DNA of 62,702 bases from Lachnospiraceae bacterium (lineage in GTDB: Bacteria; Bacillota; Clostridia; Lachnospirales; Lachnospiraceae), in NCBI GenBank assembly GCA_024403235.1, contig JAKSSF010000014.1, positions 1-62,702 of the forward strand. Direction: 5' to 3'. Below are positions 36,400 to 46,823 of this stretch, one piece after another (position 1 is the stretch's first letter; each line of letters starts with the position of its first letter). A program made the position numbers and the translations under genes. Below the pieces are notes generated by a model. The model worked only from the letters and a program-made list of their open reading frames with translations, did no database searches and had not been told where the DNA came from.

Positions 36400-37653
36400 T
36401 TAAGAAGCATACCAAAGTCTTCCGCCTAAGCCTTGCAAGTCAGAAACCAGGTTTTCATAGCCTCGTTTGATATAGGAAATATTCTCTATTCTACTATTTC
36501 CTTCTGCTACCAAGGCAGCCAAAACCAAGGCTGCGCCACCCCGCAATTCCTCTGCCTTCATAGGAATACCTGTAAAAGCTGTAGGTCCGTGCACATAGGC
36601 CATATTCTCTTCTTGTTCAATACAGGCGCCTAAGGCCTTTAAATATTTCACAATGTGAAACCGATTGCTAAAAATACCTTCTTTTACCACACTCATTCCT
36701 TTACATTGGGTTAAAACCACCAACATAGTGGATTGTAAATCTGTGGGAAAACCGGGATAAATTCCGGTCTCCAAAAAAGGAATTCCACAAAGCCTACCGG
36801 AGTGCTCCAAGACAAGTCCCAAAGAATCCTTAGAAATGGTAACACCCATCCTGGAAAGTTTGGTAAGTAAAGCTTCCAATTCTTTTTCCGGGGCTTTTTG
36901 TAATCGCACCTTGCCCCCTACTGCAGCCAAAGCACACATATAAGTCCCTGCTACAATACGATCCGATGGAATTTTCCAAGTAATGGGGTGTAATCGGTTC
37001 ACCCCTTCTATCTGCAAAACAGTATCTCCAAACTCAGATATGTTTGCTCCGGCTTTTCGCAAAAATGCACATAAGGCCTTGATTTCCGGTTCTTTTGCAT
37101 ACCCATAAAGCCAAGTAGTGCCTTCTGCCATAACTGCCGCTAAAATAGCCGTTTCCGTAGCTCCTACACTGGGAAAGGGCATACACAAATAAGTACCCTG
37201 TAATCTGTCACAGCTTGCACCAAAACCATCTGTTGTATCCCAAAAGCACACACCCATCTGCTCTAAAAGCGACTTGTGATAATCGATTGGCCGTTCCCCT
37301 AGCACACACCCTCCGGGATAGGACATTTCTACCCTTCCACATCTGGAAAGTAAAGGCCCTAAAAGGGTAATGGAAGAACGCATTTGCAGGACCTCCTCTG
37401 TGGGAAAGGGACAGCAATGCAAACCAGTTGTATCTATCGTCAAAGTATGATCCCATCTTTCCACTTTGCAACCACAAAGCTTCAGCAAATGGCACATACA
37501 ATCCACATCTAAAATCTGCGGAACATTGGTTAAGGTGCACACCCCATCTATTAGCAGGCAAGCTGCCATAATCGGCAATGCCGCATTCTTCGAGCCCTGT
37601 ATCAACACATCTCCCCGCAGAGCTCTGGTTTTTTCCACCATAATAGCATTCAT
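36400..37653 (-). CDS. murA: UDP-GlcNAc 1-carboxyvinyltransferase MurA
   Basis: First committed step of peptidoglycan synthesis. K22 (SKNAALP) and catalytic C116 (YPGGCVLGERPID), the fosfomycin target, are visible. 417 residues. Firmicutes often have two MurA paralogues; this is the one embedded in the dcw cluster between ftsW and ftsQ. Confidence 0.95.
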   Translation of the reverse strand: MNAIMVEKTRALRGDVLIQGSKNAALPIMAACLLIDGVCTLTNVPQILDVDCMCHLLKLCGCKVERWDHTLTIDTTGLHCCPFPTEEVLQMRSSITLLGPLLSRCGRVEMSYPGGCVLGERPIDYHKSLLEQMGVCFWDTTDGFGASCDRLQGTYLCMPFPSVGATETAILAAVMAEGTTWLYGYAKEPEIKALCAFLRKAGANISEFGDTVLQIEGVNRLHPITWKIPSDRIVAGTYMCALAAVGGKVRLQKAPEKELEALLTKLSRMGVTISKDSLGLVLEHSGRLCGIPFLETGIYPGFPTDLQSTMLVVLTQCKGMSVVKEGIFSNRFHIVKYLKALGACIEQEENMAYVHGPTAFTGIPMKAEELRGGAALVLAALVAEGNSRIENISYIKRGYENLVSDLQGLGGRLWYAS

Positions 37654-37718
37654 AAGTCACCACTCCGGCAACATTTATATCTCTATTATATTCCGGTAGA
37701 AAAAATAAGTATCTTGTT

Positions 37719-38879
37719 CTACAATCTTCGCAATTTAATGCCACGCCCAACACTTAGCACCAAACCGATTTCTATCATCAAAAATAATACTGAAGTACCA
37801 CCATAGCTGATAAAGGGCAACGAAATACCGGTGTTGGGAATGGTATTTGTAACTACTGCGATATTTAAGATTACCTGGATAGCGATATGTCCTAATACAC
37901 CTACTACTAACAGTGCTCCAAATAGATCCGGCGCATTATTGGCTATTACCATAAATCTCCACAAAATAATAATAAACATCAGCATTACAAAAGCCGCACC
38001 CACCAAACCTAACTCTTCACAAATAATAGAAAAAATCATATCATTTTGTTCTTCCGGTAAAAATCCCAGTTTTTGCATACTTTGGCCAAGGCCTTTTCCA
38101 AAAATGCCACCTGAGCCAATGGCATAGAGTGATTGTAAGGTCTGAAATCCTTTATTCGCAGGATCACTTTCCGGATTTAACCAGGCTAATATTCTGGCAC
38201 TTCGAAATCCCAGTTTTGCCAGACTGTCTATTTTGGTAATTGCCAAAACTACAATCCCTGCTAAGGCTGCCACACCGCCTCCCATCAGGAAAAATATCTT
38301 ATATTCCGGGCTGGCAACAAATAACATTAACACTGCAATACCGAAAATAATAATGGCCGAACTAAGATTATTGGTAATCTTCCATACCATCACACAAATG
38401 GGAGCCGGACTTAACAACACCAGCCAAAACCCTTTTTTCGTTCGAATTCCCTTTTTCATGTGACAGATTAAAGTGGCCAAAAATAAAACCATGGCAAGTT
38501 TTGCAATTTCTGCCGGTTGCACAGAAATTCCCAAATTCAGCCATCTTCTTGCGCCGTTAATCTCCATTCCCAATGGGGATAATACCAACCCAATCAGGAT
38601 AACGGATACCACATATCCAATGACAGCAAATCGTTCCCAAAAATGATAATCAATTCGGGAAACAACAAGCATTACCACAATACCCAAAATGGCAGCTGCT
38701 GCTTGCTTTTTCAAATAAAAAGCAGGATCGTTATTACTGTTGCTGGAAATTGCCGCATCATACGCGCTGGCAGAATAAATCATAATTAGTCCAAAGCCAA
38801 TTAGGAAAAATATCATAAACAGCAAACTATAATCAAAATAGGTATTGGCGTATTCCCTTCGTTTCAAATTCAGTTTCAA
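37719..38879 (-). CDS. ftsW: SEDS glycosyltransferase FtsW/SpoVE
   Basis: 386 residues, ten TM helices. Peptidoglycan polymerase working with a class B PBP. NGARRWLNLG, VQPAEIAKLA and the GISLPFISYGGTS end motif are present. Which role (division FtsW or spore SpoVE) cannot be told from sequence. Lies between murD and murA. Confidence 0.93.
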   Translation of the reverse strand: MKLNLKRREYANTYFDYSLLFMIFFLIGFGLIMIYSASAYDAAISSNSNNDPAFYLKKQAAAAILGIVVMLVVSRIDYHFWERFAVIGYVVSVILIGLVLSPLGMEINGARRWLNLGISVQPAEIAKLAMVLFLATLICHMKKGIRTKKGFWLVLLSPAPICVMVWKITNNLSSAIIIFGIAVLMLFVASPEYKIFFLMGGGVAALAGIVVLAITKIDSLAKLGFRSARILAWLNPESDPANKGFQTLQSLYAIGSGGIFGKGLGQSMQKLGFLPEEQNDMIFSIICEELGLVGAAFVMLMFIIILWRFMVIANNAPDLFGALLVVGVLGHIAIQVILNIAVVTNTIPNTGISLPFISYGGTSVLFLMIEIGLVLSVGRGIKLRRL

Positions 38880-38917
38880 AGACTTCTCTCCTTATTCTAC
38901 TACCTGGGTTTATAAGC

Positions 38918-40279
38918 TTAGTCTTCCAGACTGTGTACCATTTCCTTAAACATTTTCCCTCTTACCTCGTAATTGGGGAACATTCCCCAGCTGGCACAGG
39001 CAGGGGATAATAATACAGCCTCTCCGGGCTTTGCAGTTTCTGCACATACCTTAACTGCTTCTTCCAAGCTTTCTGTCATCACAATCTCATGAAAACCGTG
39101 ACGCTTTGCACAGTCTGCAATCTTTTCCTTGGTCTGTCCTAATAATACCAGACATTTCACCTTACCCTGGAAGCTTTCTATCCATTCATCATATTCGCTT
39201 TGTTTATCATAACCGCCACCGATTAACACGGTTTTGCGATTCATAGCCTGAATGCCCTTAATGGCCGCATCCGGATTGGTACCTTTAGAGTCATTATAAT
39301 AATCCACACCTTTTTTGGTAGCAACATATTCAATACGATGCTCTACTGCCTGAAACTTTTTCACAGTAGCCAAAATATTTTCCATAGGCACGCCATAGGC
39401 ACTGGCCATGGCAATAGCAGCCATCACATTTTCCACATTATGGGTGCCTAATAACTGCATCTCATGAATATTCATCAGCACCTCTTTGGCACCTGCTTTA
39501 CTAACACAAATATTCTCTCCCTCTAAATAATATCCGTTTTCCAACGGTCTTTGAGAAGAAAAATAAATCACGGAAGCCGGACAGTTTTCTCCAAAGGCTC
39601 TTGTATATTCATCCTCATAATTCAAGACACAGGTATCTTCCTTGGTCTGATTCTTGGTAATGGATTCCTTTACTGCCACATAATTATCCATAGTATGATG
39701 GCGATTCAAATGATCCGGAGTAATATTCAAAATAGCGGTTACCTTTGGATGGAATTGTAAAGTGGTTTCCAGCTGAAAACTACTGATTTCCGCAACCGTT
39801 ACGGTTTCTTCCTTGGTTTCCAAAGCCGCTGTTGTATAAGGGTTTCCTATATTTCCTACAATAAATACAGAAGAAAAATACTCCTCCATAATTTGACCTG
39901 TCAAAGCGGTTGTAGTGGTCTTACCATTGGTTCCGGTAATGGCCAAAACATCCCCTTTTGCACATTCATAGGCCAGTTCCACTTCTCCTAAAACCGGGAT
40001 ATTTCTCTCTCTAAACTGTTCTACAAAGGGAGTATCTACCGGCACACCGGGACTTAAAACCAATCCATCTGCCTGCTCCAGAATCTCCTGTGGCAATGCT
40101 CCGATAACCACTTCTATAGCAGAAGCATCTCCTAATTTTTCTTTCACAGACTGCACACTGTTTTTTTCATTTTCATCATATAAAATCGGGCAGGCACCAA
40201 CTGCACGAAGTAATTTTGCTGCTCCGATTCCACTAATACCACAACCTACTACAACGATTTTTTTCTGCTGCAAATCCAT
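38918..40279 (-). CDS. murD: UDP-MurNAc-L-Ala:D-Glu ligase MurD
   Basis: 453 residues. N-terminal Rossmann VVGCGISGIGAAKLL, ATP loop ITGTNGKTTTTAL, then NITPDHLNRH and NDSKGTNPDA. Adds D-glutamate to the stem peptide in the cytoplasm. It is 28 bp from mraY. murE, murF, murC and murG are not in this cluster. Confidence 0.97.
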   Translation of the reverse strand: MDLQQKKIVVVGCGISGIGAAKLLRAVGACPILYDENEKNSVQSVKEKLGDASAIEVVIGALPQEILEQADGLVLSPGVPVDTPFVEQFRERNIPVLGEVELAYECAKGDVLAITGTNGKTTTTALTGQIMEEYFSSVFIVGNIGNPYTTAALETKEETVTVAEISSFQLETTLQFHPKVTAILNITPDHLNRHHTMDNYVAVKESITKNQTKEDTCVLNYEDEYTRAFGENCPASVIYFSSQRPLENGYYLEGENICVSKAGAKEVLMNIHEMQLLGTHNVENVMAAIAMASAYGVPMENILATVKKFQAVEHRIEYVATKKGVDYYNDSKGTNPDAAIKGIQAMNRKTVLIGGGYDKQSEYDEWIESFQGKVKCLVLLGQTKEKIADCAKRHGFHEIVMTESLEEAVKVCAETAKPGEAVLLSPACASWGMFPNYEVRGKMFKEMVHSLED

Positions 40280-40307
40280 GCTTTCCTCCTATCGGGTAAA
40301 GACCCTA

Positions 40308-41267
40308 CTATATTCCCATTAAAGCCAACAGACACAAAAGTGCAGTTACAATAGAAAATACTGCAACCACTCTGGTTTCTGACCAGCCACACAATTCAAA
40401 ATGATGGTGAATAGGCGCCATCTTAAAAATGCGTTTTCCACCAGTTAGCTTAAAATACCCAACCTGCATCATAACAGATACTACTTCCAACAAATAAATA
40501 AAGCCAACAATCACTATAAAAATTGGCATTTGCAGCATATATGCCGCACCTGCTACAAAACCACCTAAGGCCAAAGATCCTGTGTCCCCCATAAAAACAG
40601 AGGCAGGATATACATTAAACAATAAAAAGCCCAAAAGTGCGCCTACCATAGCACAAGTGATAGGTTCCAAGCCACTATTGGTTCCCACTGCCACTACAGA
40701 AAAGAAGGTAGCCACTATCACCGTAACAGAGCTGGCCAGTCCATCCAGTCCATCTGTAAAATTGGTACCGTTTACTGTTCCAATAATCACAAAGAACATA
40801 AAAGGAATAGAAAGCCATCCCAAATCTAAAAACTTGTCTGGCAAGAAGGGAATCTTCATCAAAAGAGACAAATGGGTCACCTGTGTTGCCCAATAAGCAA
40901 AAATAGCTGTAACTACGATCTGTAACGCCATCTTCTGCCAAGCTCTAAGGCCCATAGAACGCTTTAATACAACTTTAATATAATCATCGATGAAACCGAT
41001 TAACCCAAACCCTACGGTCAAAAATAATACCGGCACAATCTTGGGATAGTCTTTGATATAAAATAAACTGGTCAAAATCACGCCGGACAAAATAATTACC
41101 CCGCCCATCGTGGGAGTTCCGGATTTTTTCAAATGACTCTGGGGGCCGTCATCTCGGACTGTTTGACCAACTTTCAATTTTCTTAAATAGGGAATCACAA
41201 CCGGCCCTAAAATCGCGCTAATGGCGAAAGAAATCAAAACCGGTAGTACAAAAGAATTATTCATCAT
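40308..41267 (-). CDS. mraY: Phospho-MurNAc-pentapeptide transferase MraY
   Basis: Makes lipid I. 319 residues, ten TM helices. GFIDDYIKV, NFTDGLDGLA, FMGDTGSLALGG and APIHHHFE give the full Mg/substrate set. In the dcw operon upstream of murD. Confidence 0.97.
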   Translation of the reverse strand: MMNNSFVLPVLISFAISAILGPVVIPYLRKLKVGQTVRDDGPQSHLKKSGTPTMGGVIILSGVILTSLFYIKDYPKIVPVLFLTVGFGLIGFIDDYIKVVLKRSMGLRAWQKMALQIVVTAIFAYWATQVTHLSLLMKIPFLPDKFLDLGWLSIPFMFFVIIGTVNGTNFTDGLDGLASSVTVIVATFFSVVAVGTNSGLEPITCAMVGALLGFLLFNVYPASVFMGDTGSLALGGFVAGAAYMLQMPIFIVIVGFIYLLEVVSVMMQVGYFKLTGGKRIFKMAPIHHHFELCGWSETRVVAVFSIVTALLCLLALMGI

Positions 41268-41325
41268 GTTTGCCTTTCACTGAGACGGTTGACCGTCAAT
41301 TACTCTATTGGTTCAAGAAAACCCA

Positions 41326-43059
41326 CTATTTGTTATAACACATTCTATCCAGATAAGGAAGAATATTCTCAAAAAGCTGTCGTACAATAGGTGCTGCCAC
41401 TTGGGAGCCATAATAAATTCCTTTTGGCTCGTACACAATTGCCAGTGCCATTACCTGAGGATTTTCTGTCGGAGAAAACCCTAAAAAAGAAGAAATATAT
41501 TTTCCACTACCCCTTGGAAGCATCTGGCTAGTGGCTGTTTTTCCCCCTACTGTATAGCCTTCTACTTTGGCATTGATTCCGCCACCTTGCTCTACTACCT
41601 GAGTTAGCAGTTCTCCCATAAGATGACTTACCTCGGGGGAAAGAATATTGCTTTTACAAGGAAACGAAAATCGTTTCAGCTTCTCTTCTTCCAGTACACC
41701 AAGTCCCAAGTGAGGGACATTTCGTTTTCCCCCATTAATAATAGATGATACCGTGGTTGCCAACTGAATGGGGGTAATTTGAAAGGACTGTCCAAAGGAA
41801 ACAGTAGCAAGCTCTACCGGTCCCATGGCTTCTTTTTTATGCATAATGGTAGAAGCTTCACCGGGTAAATCAATCCCTGTTTTCTCTTTCAAACGATACT
41901 TTTCAAAATAGGTATAATACTTATCCACACCTAATCTTTGTCCTACTGTAATAAAAACCGGATTACAGGAGTTTTGAATGCCCTGTGCAAAGGTCTCTAT
42001 GCCGTGCCCCTGAATTTTATGACATCGGATTTTCCGATCCCCTACAATAATAAATCCGGGACAGGAAAAGGTATCTGAAACCTGTACTACCCCTTCTTCT
42101 AATCCTGCCGCTGCAGTAATGATTTTAAAGGTAGATCCGGGTTCATAAGTATCATTGATACAATGATTGCGCCACATGGCATTTAAGGCATTCTGACGGC
42201 TTTTTTCTGACGGATTCTCCCCTATACTGGCCTGCACACTTTCGGGCAAAGTAAAGGGGGCATTACAATCAAATTCAGGCACATCTACACAGGCGTATAT
42301 TTCGCCGTTTTGTGGATTCATGACTAAAATTGCCACTTGTGCTGCCTGCTTACTTTCCATGGCTTGTTTCGCCAACTGAGTAGCATACATCTGTATATTG
42401 TAATCTAAGGTTGTATACAAATCCTGTCCACTGACAGGTTCTTTTCTACTTTCTCCATAGTTTTCCAGTTCCACACCTCTGGCATCTGTTGTGGTATACA
42501 GCACCCCCGGTGTACCGGCTAAAATGCTATCATATTTCACTTCCAGGCCAATAATGCCTTGATAATCTCCTCCGGTAAAGCCTAGTACTTTAGAAGCCAA
42601 TTCTCCATAGGGATAATACCGTTTATATCCCTCATCCACTTTGATTCCGGAAAGCCCACTGGCTTTGATCCGTTTTCCGATTTCTTCCGGTACATTTCCT
42701 TTTACTTTTTCAATGGAGGAAACCTTTTCCACTCGTTTTCTCACCTGATCTATAGGAAGTTGTAATTCTTTACTTAATAAGGAGATTACCTTTTCCGGTT
42801 CTTTGATTTGATTATGAATTACTGAAATGGTACAAACAGTTTGATTATCTGCCAAAACAACACCGTTTCGGTCTAAAATTCTACCCCGTTTTGCTGCTAT
42901 GGTTCGTTCTCTTTGATGTAAATCCTCCGCTTTCCCAGAATAATACTGAGATTTCCACACCATCAAATAAACTACCCGAATCCATAATACTAGCAATGCA
43001 AATATACAAACCAAGGTGAGGAGAAAAATTTTCTTCCTGTAAACTGTCTGAATTTTCAA
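41326..43059 (-). CDS. Class B penicillin-binding protein with KTA instead of KTG
   Basis: About 577 residues: one TM helix, a dimerisation domain, and a transpeptidase domain with SxxK in EPGSTFK and SxN in SCN. The third motif reads GGKTATSQ, where most PBPs have KTG. No PASTA domain is seen. I chose TTG at 43059 (GAGG, 7-bp spacing) over GTG at 43086. It is the second of two tandem transpeptidases after ftsL; one is probably FtsI-like and the other SpoVD-like, but I cannot say which. Confidence 0.9.
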   Translation of the reverse strand: MKIQTVYRKKIFLLTLVCIFALLVLWIRVVYLMVWKSQYYSGKAEDLHQRERTIAAKRGRILDRNGVVLADNQTVCTISVIHNQIKEPEKVISLLSKELQLPIDQVRKRVEKVSSIEKVKGNVPEEIGKRIKASGLSGIKVDEGYKRYYPYGELASKVLGFTGGDYQGIIGLEVKYDSILAGTPGVLYTTTDARGVELENYGESRKEPVSGQDLYTTLDYNIQMYATQLAKQAMESKQAAQVAILVMNPQNGEIYACVDVPEFDCNAPFTLPESVQASIGENPSEKSRQNALNAMWRNHCINDTYEPGSTFKIITAAAGLEEGVVQVSDTFSCPGFIIVGDRKIRCHKIQGHGIETFAQGIQNSCNPVFITVGQRLGVDKYYTYFEKYRLKEKTGIDLPGEASTIMHKKEAMGPVELATVSFGQSFQITPIQLATTVSSIINGGKRNVPHLGLGVLEEEKLKRFSFPCKSNILSPEVSHLMGELLTQVVEQGGGINAKVEGYTVGGKTATSQMLPRGSGKYISSFLGFSPTENPQVMALAIVYEPKGIYYGSQVAAPIVRQLFENILPYLDRMCYNK

Positions 43060-43127
43060 AGAAAAAACCTCGTAAACCGATATCACTATAATGTATTATC
43101 GAATTTACAAGGTTATGACTTTTACGC

Positions 43128-45332
43128 TTATTCCGGGGAGTTATCCTCTGCTCCTACCCCTAAACCTGTTTCCGGATTTAACAAAGTTCCTGTCAAAGGA
43201 GCCGTATCTCCATCGTCTGCCGCTACCGGTGTGGAAGAAGTCATGTCTCCACCATTGGCATCTGTAATCGTCTCCTTTGGTGCATCCGCTGTTTCCTCTT
43301 CATCCTCCGTAGCTTCTTCACTGCCCCACATTTCTTCTTCACGCTGTGCCAGTTCTGCTGCTTCTGCTTCCGATAGTTCCTCTGTAGGATAAATGTGCAT
43401 ATATGGCAAAACATCTGTAAGAATGCTTCGCACCAATCTGGTGGCATGCTTTGCGTCATCCTGAATCCAAGTATTTGGTCTGTCTACAACCACATAAATG
43501 GCCAATTGTGGGTTATCTGAGGGTGCAAATCCCATGAAAGACACTACATAGTTAATCTTATCACGGGGTACCATTTCCGCCGTTCCGGTTTTTCCACCGA
43601 TGGCATAGCCGGCGGGTCTTGCTGTTTTACCGGTACCATTGATTACTACACCATTACAGTATTGACGAATCAATTCTGATGTAGATTCAGAAATAGTCTG
43701 TTTCAAAAGGCGTGGTTCAATATTTTTTACTACAGTACCGTCACCGGTGGTAATTTTATTTACCACATGGGGTTCATAGTAATAGCCCCCGTTTACCAAA
43801 GAACAAAAGCCTGCAATCATCTGGATCATGGTAACATTATACCCCTGCCCAAAAGTAGAGGTTGCAAGTTCTGTGGGACCCATGGATTTTGCGTTGAACA
43901 CTAAGGATGCGGTTCTGGACTCTGCAGCCAAATCTATATTGGTCTTTAAGCCAAAATTGAAACGCTGCTGGTATTCCAAAAATATATTTTCCCCAATCTG
44001 ATTTCCCATTAACATCAGCGCAACATTACAGGACTGCTCAATAGACTGCTGTACTGACAGGGTGCCATCACCACCCTTTTTGTAGTTATGACATTTGATA
44101 TCATGGTCCCCTATATGAAGCTGACCGTTACAGGTATAATATTCTCCCCCGGTCATTCTGCCGGATTCTATGCCTGCCGCTACAGTAAAGGGCTTTGCAA
44201 CAGAGCCGGGCTCATAGGTATTGGAAATACAGAAGTTTTTCCACAAATTATTGAGATTTGCAGTAAGTACATCATGATCTGCCAGGGCTTCTTGTGCATT
44301 TTCTGCGTTTAAAACCGTATCCGTTTCCTCTAATCTCTTTTTCTCCTCGTTATAGGTCAACAGAGTAGAGCCATAGAGTGCCTCCACATTATATGGATTA
44401 TTCAAGTCATACGTGGGGTAATTGGCCATAGCCTTAATTTCCCCATTATTCACATCCATAATAATACAGCCAACATTTTTAGCTCCATTACCGGTACGAT
44501 AATTATTTTTTTGTGTATCATTGTATTCCTCTAATTTTTTTTCTACAATGCTTTGAATATTTGCATCTATAGTAGTTACTAAATTGTAACCGTCCTTAGC
44601 AGGAATAATGGTTCTTTCCAGATTTGAATCCTCATTTAAATACCCATATTCTCTTCCTGAAGCGCCATCCAAAATATCGTTATAAAAGGCTTCTAACCCA
44701 TAATTACCAGCAACTTTTCCGGTATCAGGGTCAATATTGGTAAACCCTATAACATCTGCAGCCAGACTACCATTGGGATATGAACGGACATATTCCGGCT
44801 CAAACCAAATCCCTCGAATATTGGGTTTGATTACTTTTCCGTTTTCATCCTTTACGTTTTCGTCCCCTTTTTTTAGCTCCTCAAATTTCTGAATTTCTTC
44901 ATATTTTCTTTGTTTTGAAGCTATATAATATCGTTTACTGGGATGTTCCTTTACATAAGCTCTTATTTTATTTGTATCAATACCCGGAAAACTTTGAGAA
45001 AGGGCTTTTAAGGTAGGTTCAATAGCGTCCTCTTCTGTCTCCAGCATATCCTTACAGTCTACAATGACACTATAAACCTTCTCACTAACTGCTAACTTAG
45101 TACCATTGGCATCTAAAATATCCCCTCGTTTATAGGGAAGCTTTTTACTTTCGTACTTTTGCTGCGAAAGAACCTGCCTTTTATAATTTTCTCCGTTTTC
45201 TTTATTGATATAAATCAGACGAAGGCTTAACCCTAAGAAAGCCAGCAATACTAATCCAAATAGTACAGCCAGCTTTTTTTTCATCTCGTCTCTAAATCTT
45301 CCGTGTCTTCTGTTATTATTTTGGTTATTCAA
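43128..45332 (-). CDS. Class B penicillin-binding protein (FtsI/SpoVD-like) with acidic tail
   Basis: About 734 residues: an N-terminal TM helix (LAVLFGLVLLAFLGLSLRLI), a PBP dimer domain, and a transpeptidase with SxxK (EPGSVAK), SCN and canonical GGKTGTAEM. The last 80 residues are very acidic and Thr/Ala-rich (REEEMWGSEEATEDEEETAD), with no PASTA. The first canonical codon is GTG 45344; TTG 45332 fits the weak GGTGAT better. It directly follows ftsL, the place of FtsI/PBP2B. Confidence 0.92.
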   Translation of the reverse strand: MNNQNNNRRHGRFRDEMKKKLAVLFGLVLLAFLGLSLRLIYINKENGENYKRQVLSQQKYESKKLPYKRGDILDANGTKLAVSEKVYSVIVDCKDMLETEEDAIEPTLKALSQSFPGIDTNKIRAYVKEHPSKRYYIASKQRKYEEIQKFEELKKGDENVKDENGKVIKPNIRGIWFEPEYVRSYPNGSLAADVIGFTNIDPDTGKVAGNYGLEAFYNDILDGASGREYGYLNEDSNLERTIIPAKDGYNLVTTIDANIQSIVEKKLEEYNDTQKNNYRTGNGAKNVGCIIMDVNNGEIKAMANYPTYDLNNPYNVEALYGSTLLTYNEEKKRLEETDTVLNAENAQEALADHDVLTANLNNLWKNFCISNTYEPGSVAKPFTVAAGIESGRMTGGEYYTCNGQLHIGDHDIKCHNYKKGGDGTLSVQQSIEQSCNVALMLMGNQIGENIFLEYQQRFNFGLKTNIDLAAESRTASLVFNAKSMGPTELATSTFGQGYNVTMIQMIAGFCSLVNGGYYYEPHVVNKITTGDGTVVKNIEPRLLKQTISESTSELIRQYCNGVVINGTGKTARPAGYAIGGKTGTAEMVPRDKINYVVSFMGFAPSDNPQLAIYVVVDRPNTWIQDDAKHATRLVRSILTDVLPYMHIYPTEELSEAEAAELAQREEEMWGSEEATEDEEETADAPKETITDANGGDMTSSTPVAADDGDTAPLTGTLLNPETGLGVGAEDNSPE

Positions 45333-45348
45333 ACAATCACCCACTTCA

Positions 45349-45837
45349 TTACTGAATCTCTGTCAATTGTCTCATATAATCGCTACCTTCTCCGGCAATG
45401 TTTACAACCTGACCATCTTTTGCCTCTCGCATTCCCAATTCCTGAAAAGCAGTTCTCTTATATTCTTCCATCTCAATAGAACTTTCAATTCGATTCTCAG
45501 CCTCTTCATTGGAAGTACGCAACTCATTCAATTCAATCTTCAAATTTGAAATATTTTTGTTTTTTACGCTTAACTGAGACTGCAGTCCAATATAACTGTA
45601 TAAAAGAACAATCATACCAACAATTGCTATAGATAAGAATAACACATAACCCAGATTTTTGTGAAATGAAATTTCTTTTGCTCTTTTGGCACTTTTTACT
45701 TCTGCACGAAGAGCTGTTCTTTTTACATCTTCCGGCAAATCTATAGCATGATATTTTCTAGCCAAATTATCATATTCATAAGGGGAATATCCATAATGTC
45801 CTCTTGTTTGTTTTTGCATCCCTGCACGATTTTGCAT
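45349..45837 (-). CDS. ftsL: FtsL-like septum protein
   Basis: About 162 residues: a basic cytoplasmic part, one TM helix (LGYVLFLSIAIVGMIVLLYSY) and an extracytoplasmic leucine-zipper coiled coil (LSVKNKNISNLKIELNELR). It sits between rsmH and the PBP genes, the standard ftsL position, so the call rests on context and topology. ATG at 45837; the TTG at 45846 has poor spacing. Confidence 0.8.
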   Translation of the reverse strand: MQNRAGMQKQTRGHYGYSPYEYDNLARKYHAIDLPEDVKRTALRAEVKSAKRAKEISFHKNLGYVLFLSIAIVGMIVLLYSYIGLQSQLSVKNKNISNLKIELNELRTSNEEAENRIESSIEMEEYKRTAFQELGMREAKDGQVVNIAGEGSDYMRQLTEIQ

Positions 45838-45864
45838 TGTCCTCAATTCCTTTTCTCACACTTA

Positions 45865-46794
45865 TTAATTCTTCTCAAAAATCCTTAATTTTGCACTTTT
45901 GGACCTTCGATTTTCATTTAACTCTTCTTCCGTGGGTAAAATAGGTTTTCGATTGACTACTTTTCCCATGGATTTTCTTCCACACACACACACTGGAAAA
46001 TCCGGTGGGCAAACACATGGATTTTCCGCCTTTTTAAAGGCAAGCTTTACAATTCTATCCTCCAAGGAATGGAAAGTGATAATACATAACCTTCCTCCCG
46101 GATTTAACAAAGAAATCATATCTTCTAAGGTATCTCTCAACACATCCAGCTCTCTGTTGCATTCAATACGAATGGCCTGAAAGGTTTTTTTGGAAGGATG
46201 TCCATTCATACGCAGCTTTGCGGGAATGGCATTTTTTATGATTTCATTTAGTTCAAAGGTTGTTTCTATTTCTTTTTCTGAACGACTTTTGACAATATGC
46301 TTTGCAATGTTCTTTGCAAATTGGTCTTCTCCGTACTCCTTGATAATGTGAAACAGCTCCATCTCTGAATAGGTATTTACGATGTCCTTTGCTGTAATGG
46401 ATTGTCTATCATCCATTCGCATGTCTAAAACTGTATCGAATTTATAAGAAAAACCTCGTTCAACAGTATCTAATTGATAAGAAGAAACGCCTAAATCCAA
46501 GACGATTCCGTCTACACCTGAAACCTTTTGTTCCTGCAAAAGAGATTTCATATGGCAGTAGTTGCTTCGCAGTAAGGTCACTTTTTCGCCAAACTCTTGC
46601 AATCTTTCACCGGCTGCCTGAATGGCGTCTCCGTCCTGATCGATCCCGTAAAAATGTCCTGTAGTAAGCTGCTTACATACCTCATAAGCATGTCCCCCAC
46701 CGCCTAAGGTGCCATCTACATAAATCCCGTCCGGTTTGACCTGCAGCCCATCTATGGTTTCCTGCAACAATACTGATTTGTGATTAAACTCCAT
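45865..46794 (-). CDS. rsmH: 16S rRNA C1402 N4-methyltransferase
   Basis: SAM-dependent MraW, 309 residues. [32 protein letters not shown] and [12 protein letters not shown] are diagnostic. Second gene of the dcw operon, 29 bp after mraZ. Confidence 0.97.
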   Translation of the reverse strand: MEFNHKSVLLQETIDGLQVKPDGIYVDGTLGGGGHAYEVCKQLTTGHFYGIDQDGDAIQAAGERLQEFGEKVTLLRSNYCHMKSLLQEQKVSGVDGIVLDLGVSSYQLDTVERGFSYKFDTVLDMRMDDRQSITAKDIVNTYSEMELFHIIKEYGEDQFAKNIAKHIVKSRSEKEIETTFELNEIIKNAIPAKLRMNGHPSKKTFQAIRIECNRELDVLRDTLEDMISLLNPGGRLCIITFHSLEDRIVKLAFKKAENPCVCPPDFPVCVCGRKSMGKVVNRKPILPTEEELNENRRSKSAKLRIFEKN

Positions 46795-46823
46795 AGACTC
46801 TCCTAATCCGATTCACAAGATTT

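Noticed and set aside
41283-41296. GACGGT-TG-ACCGTC palindrome before mraY
   Set aside because: Short, single copy, no T tract; could be chance.
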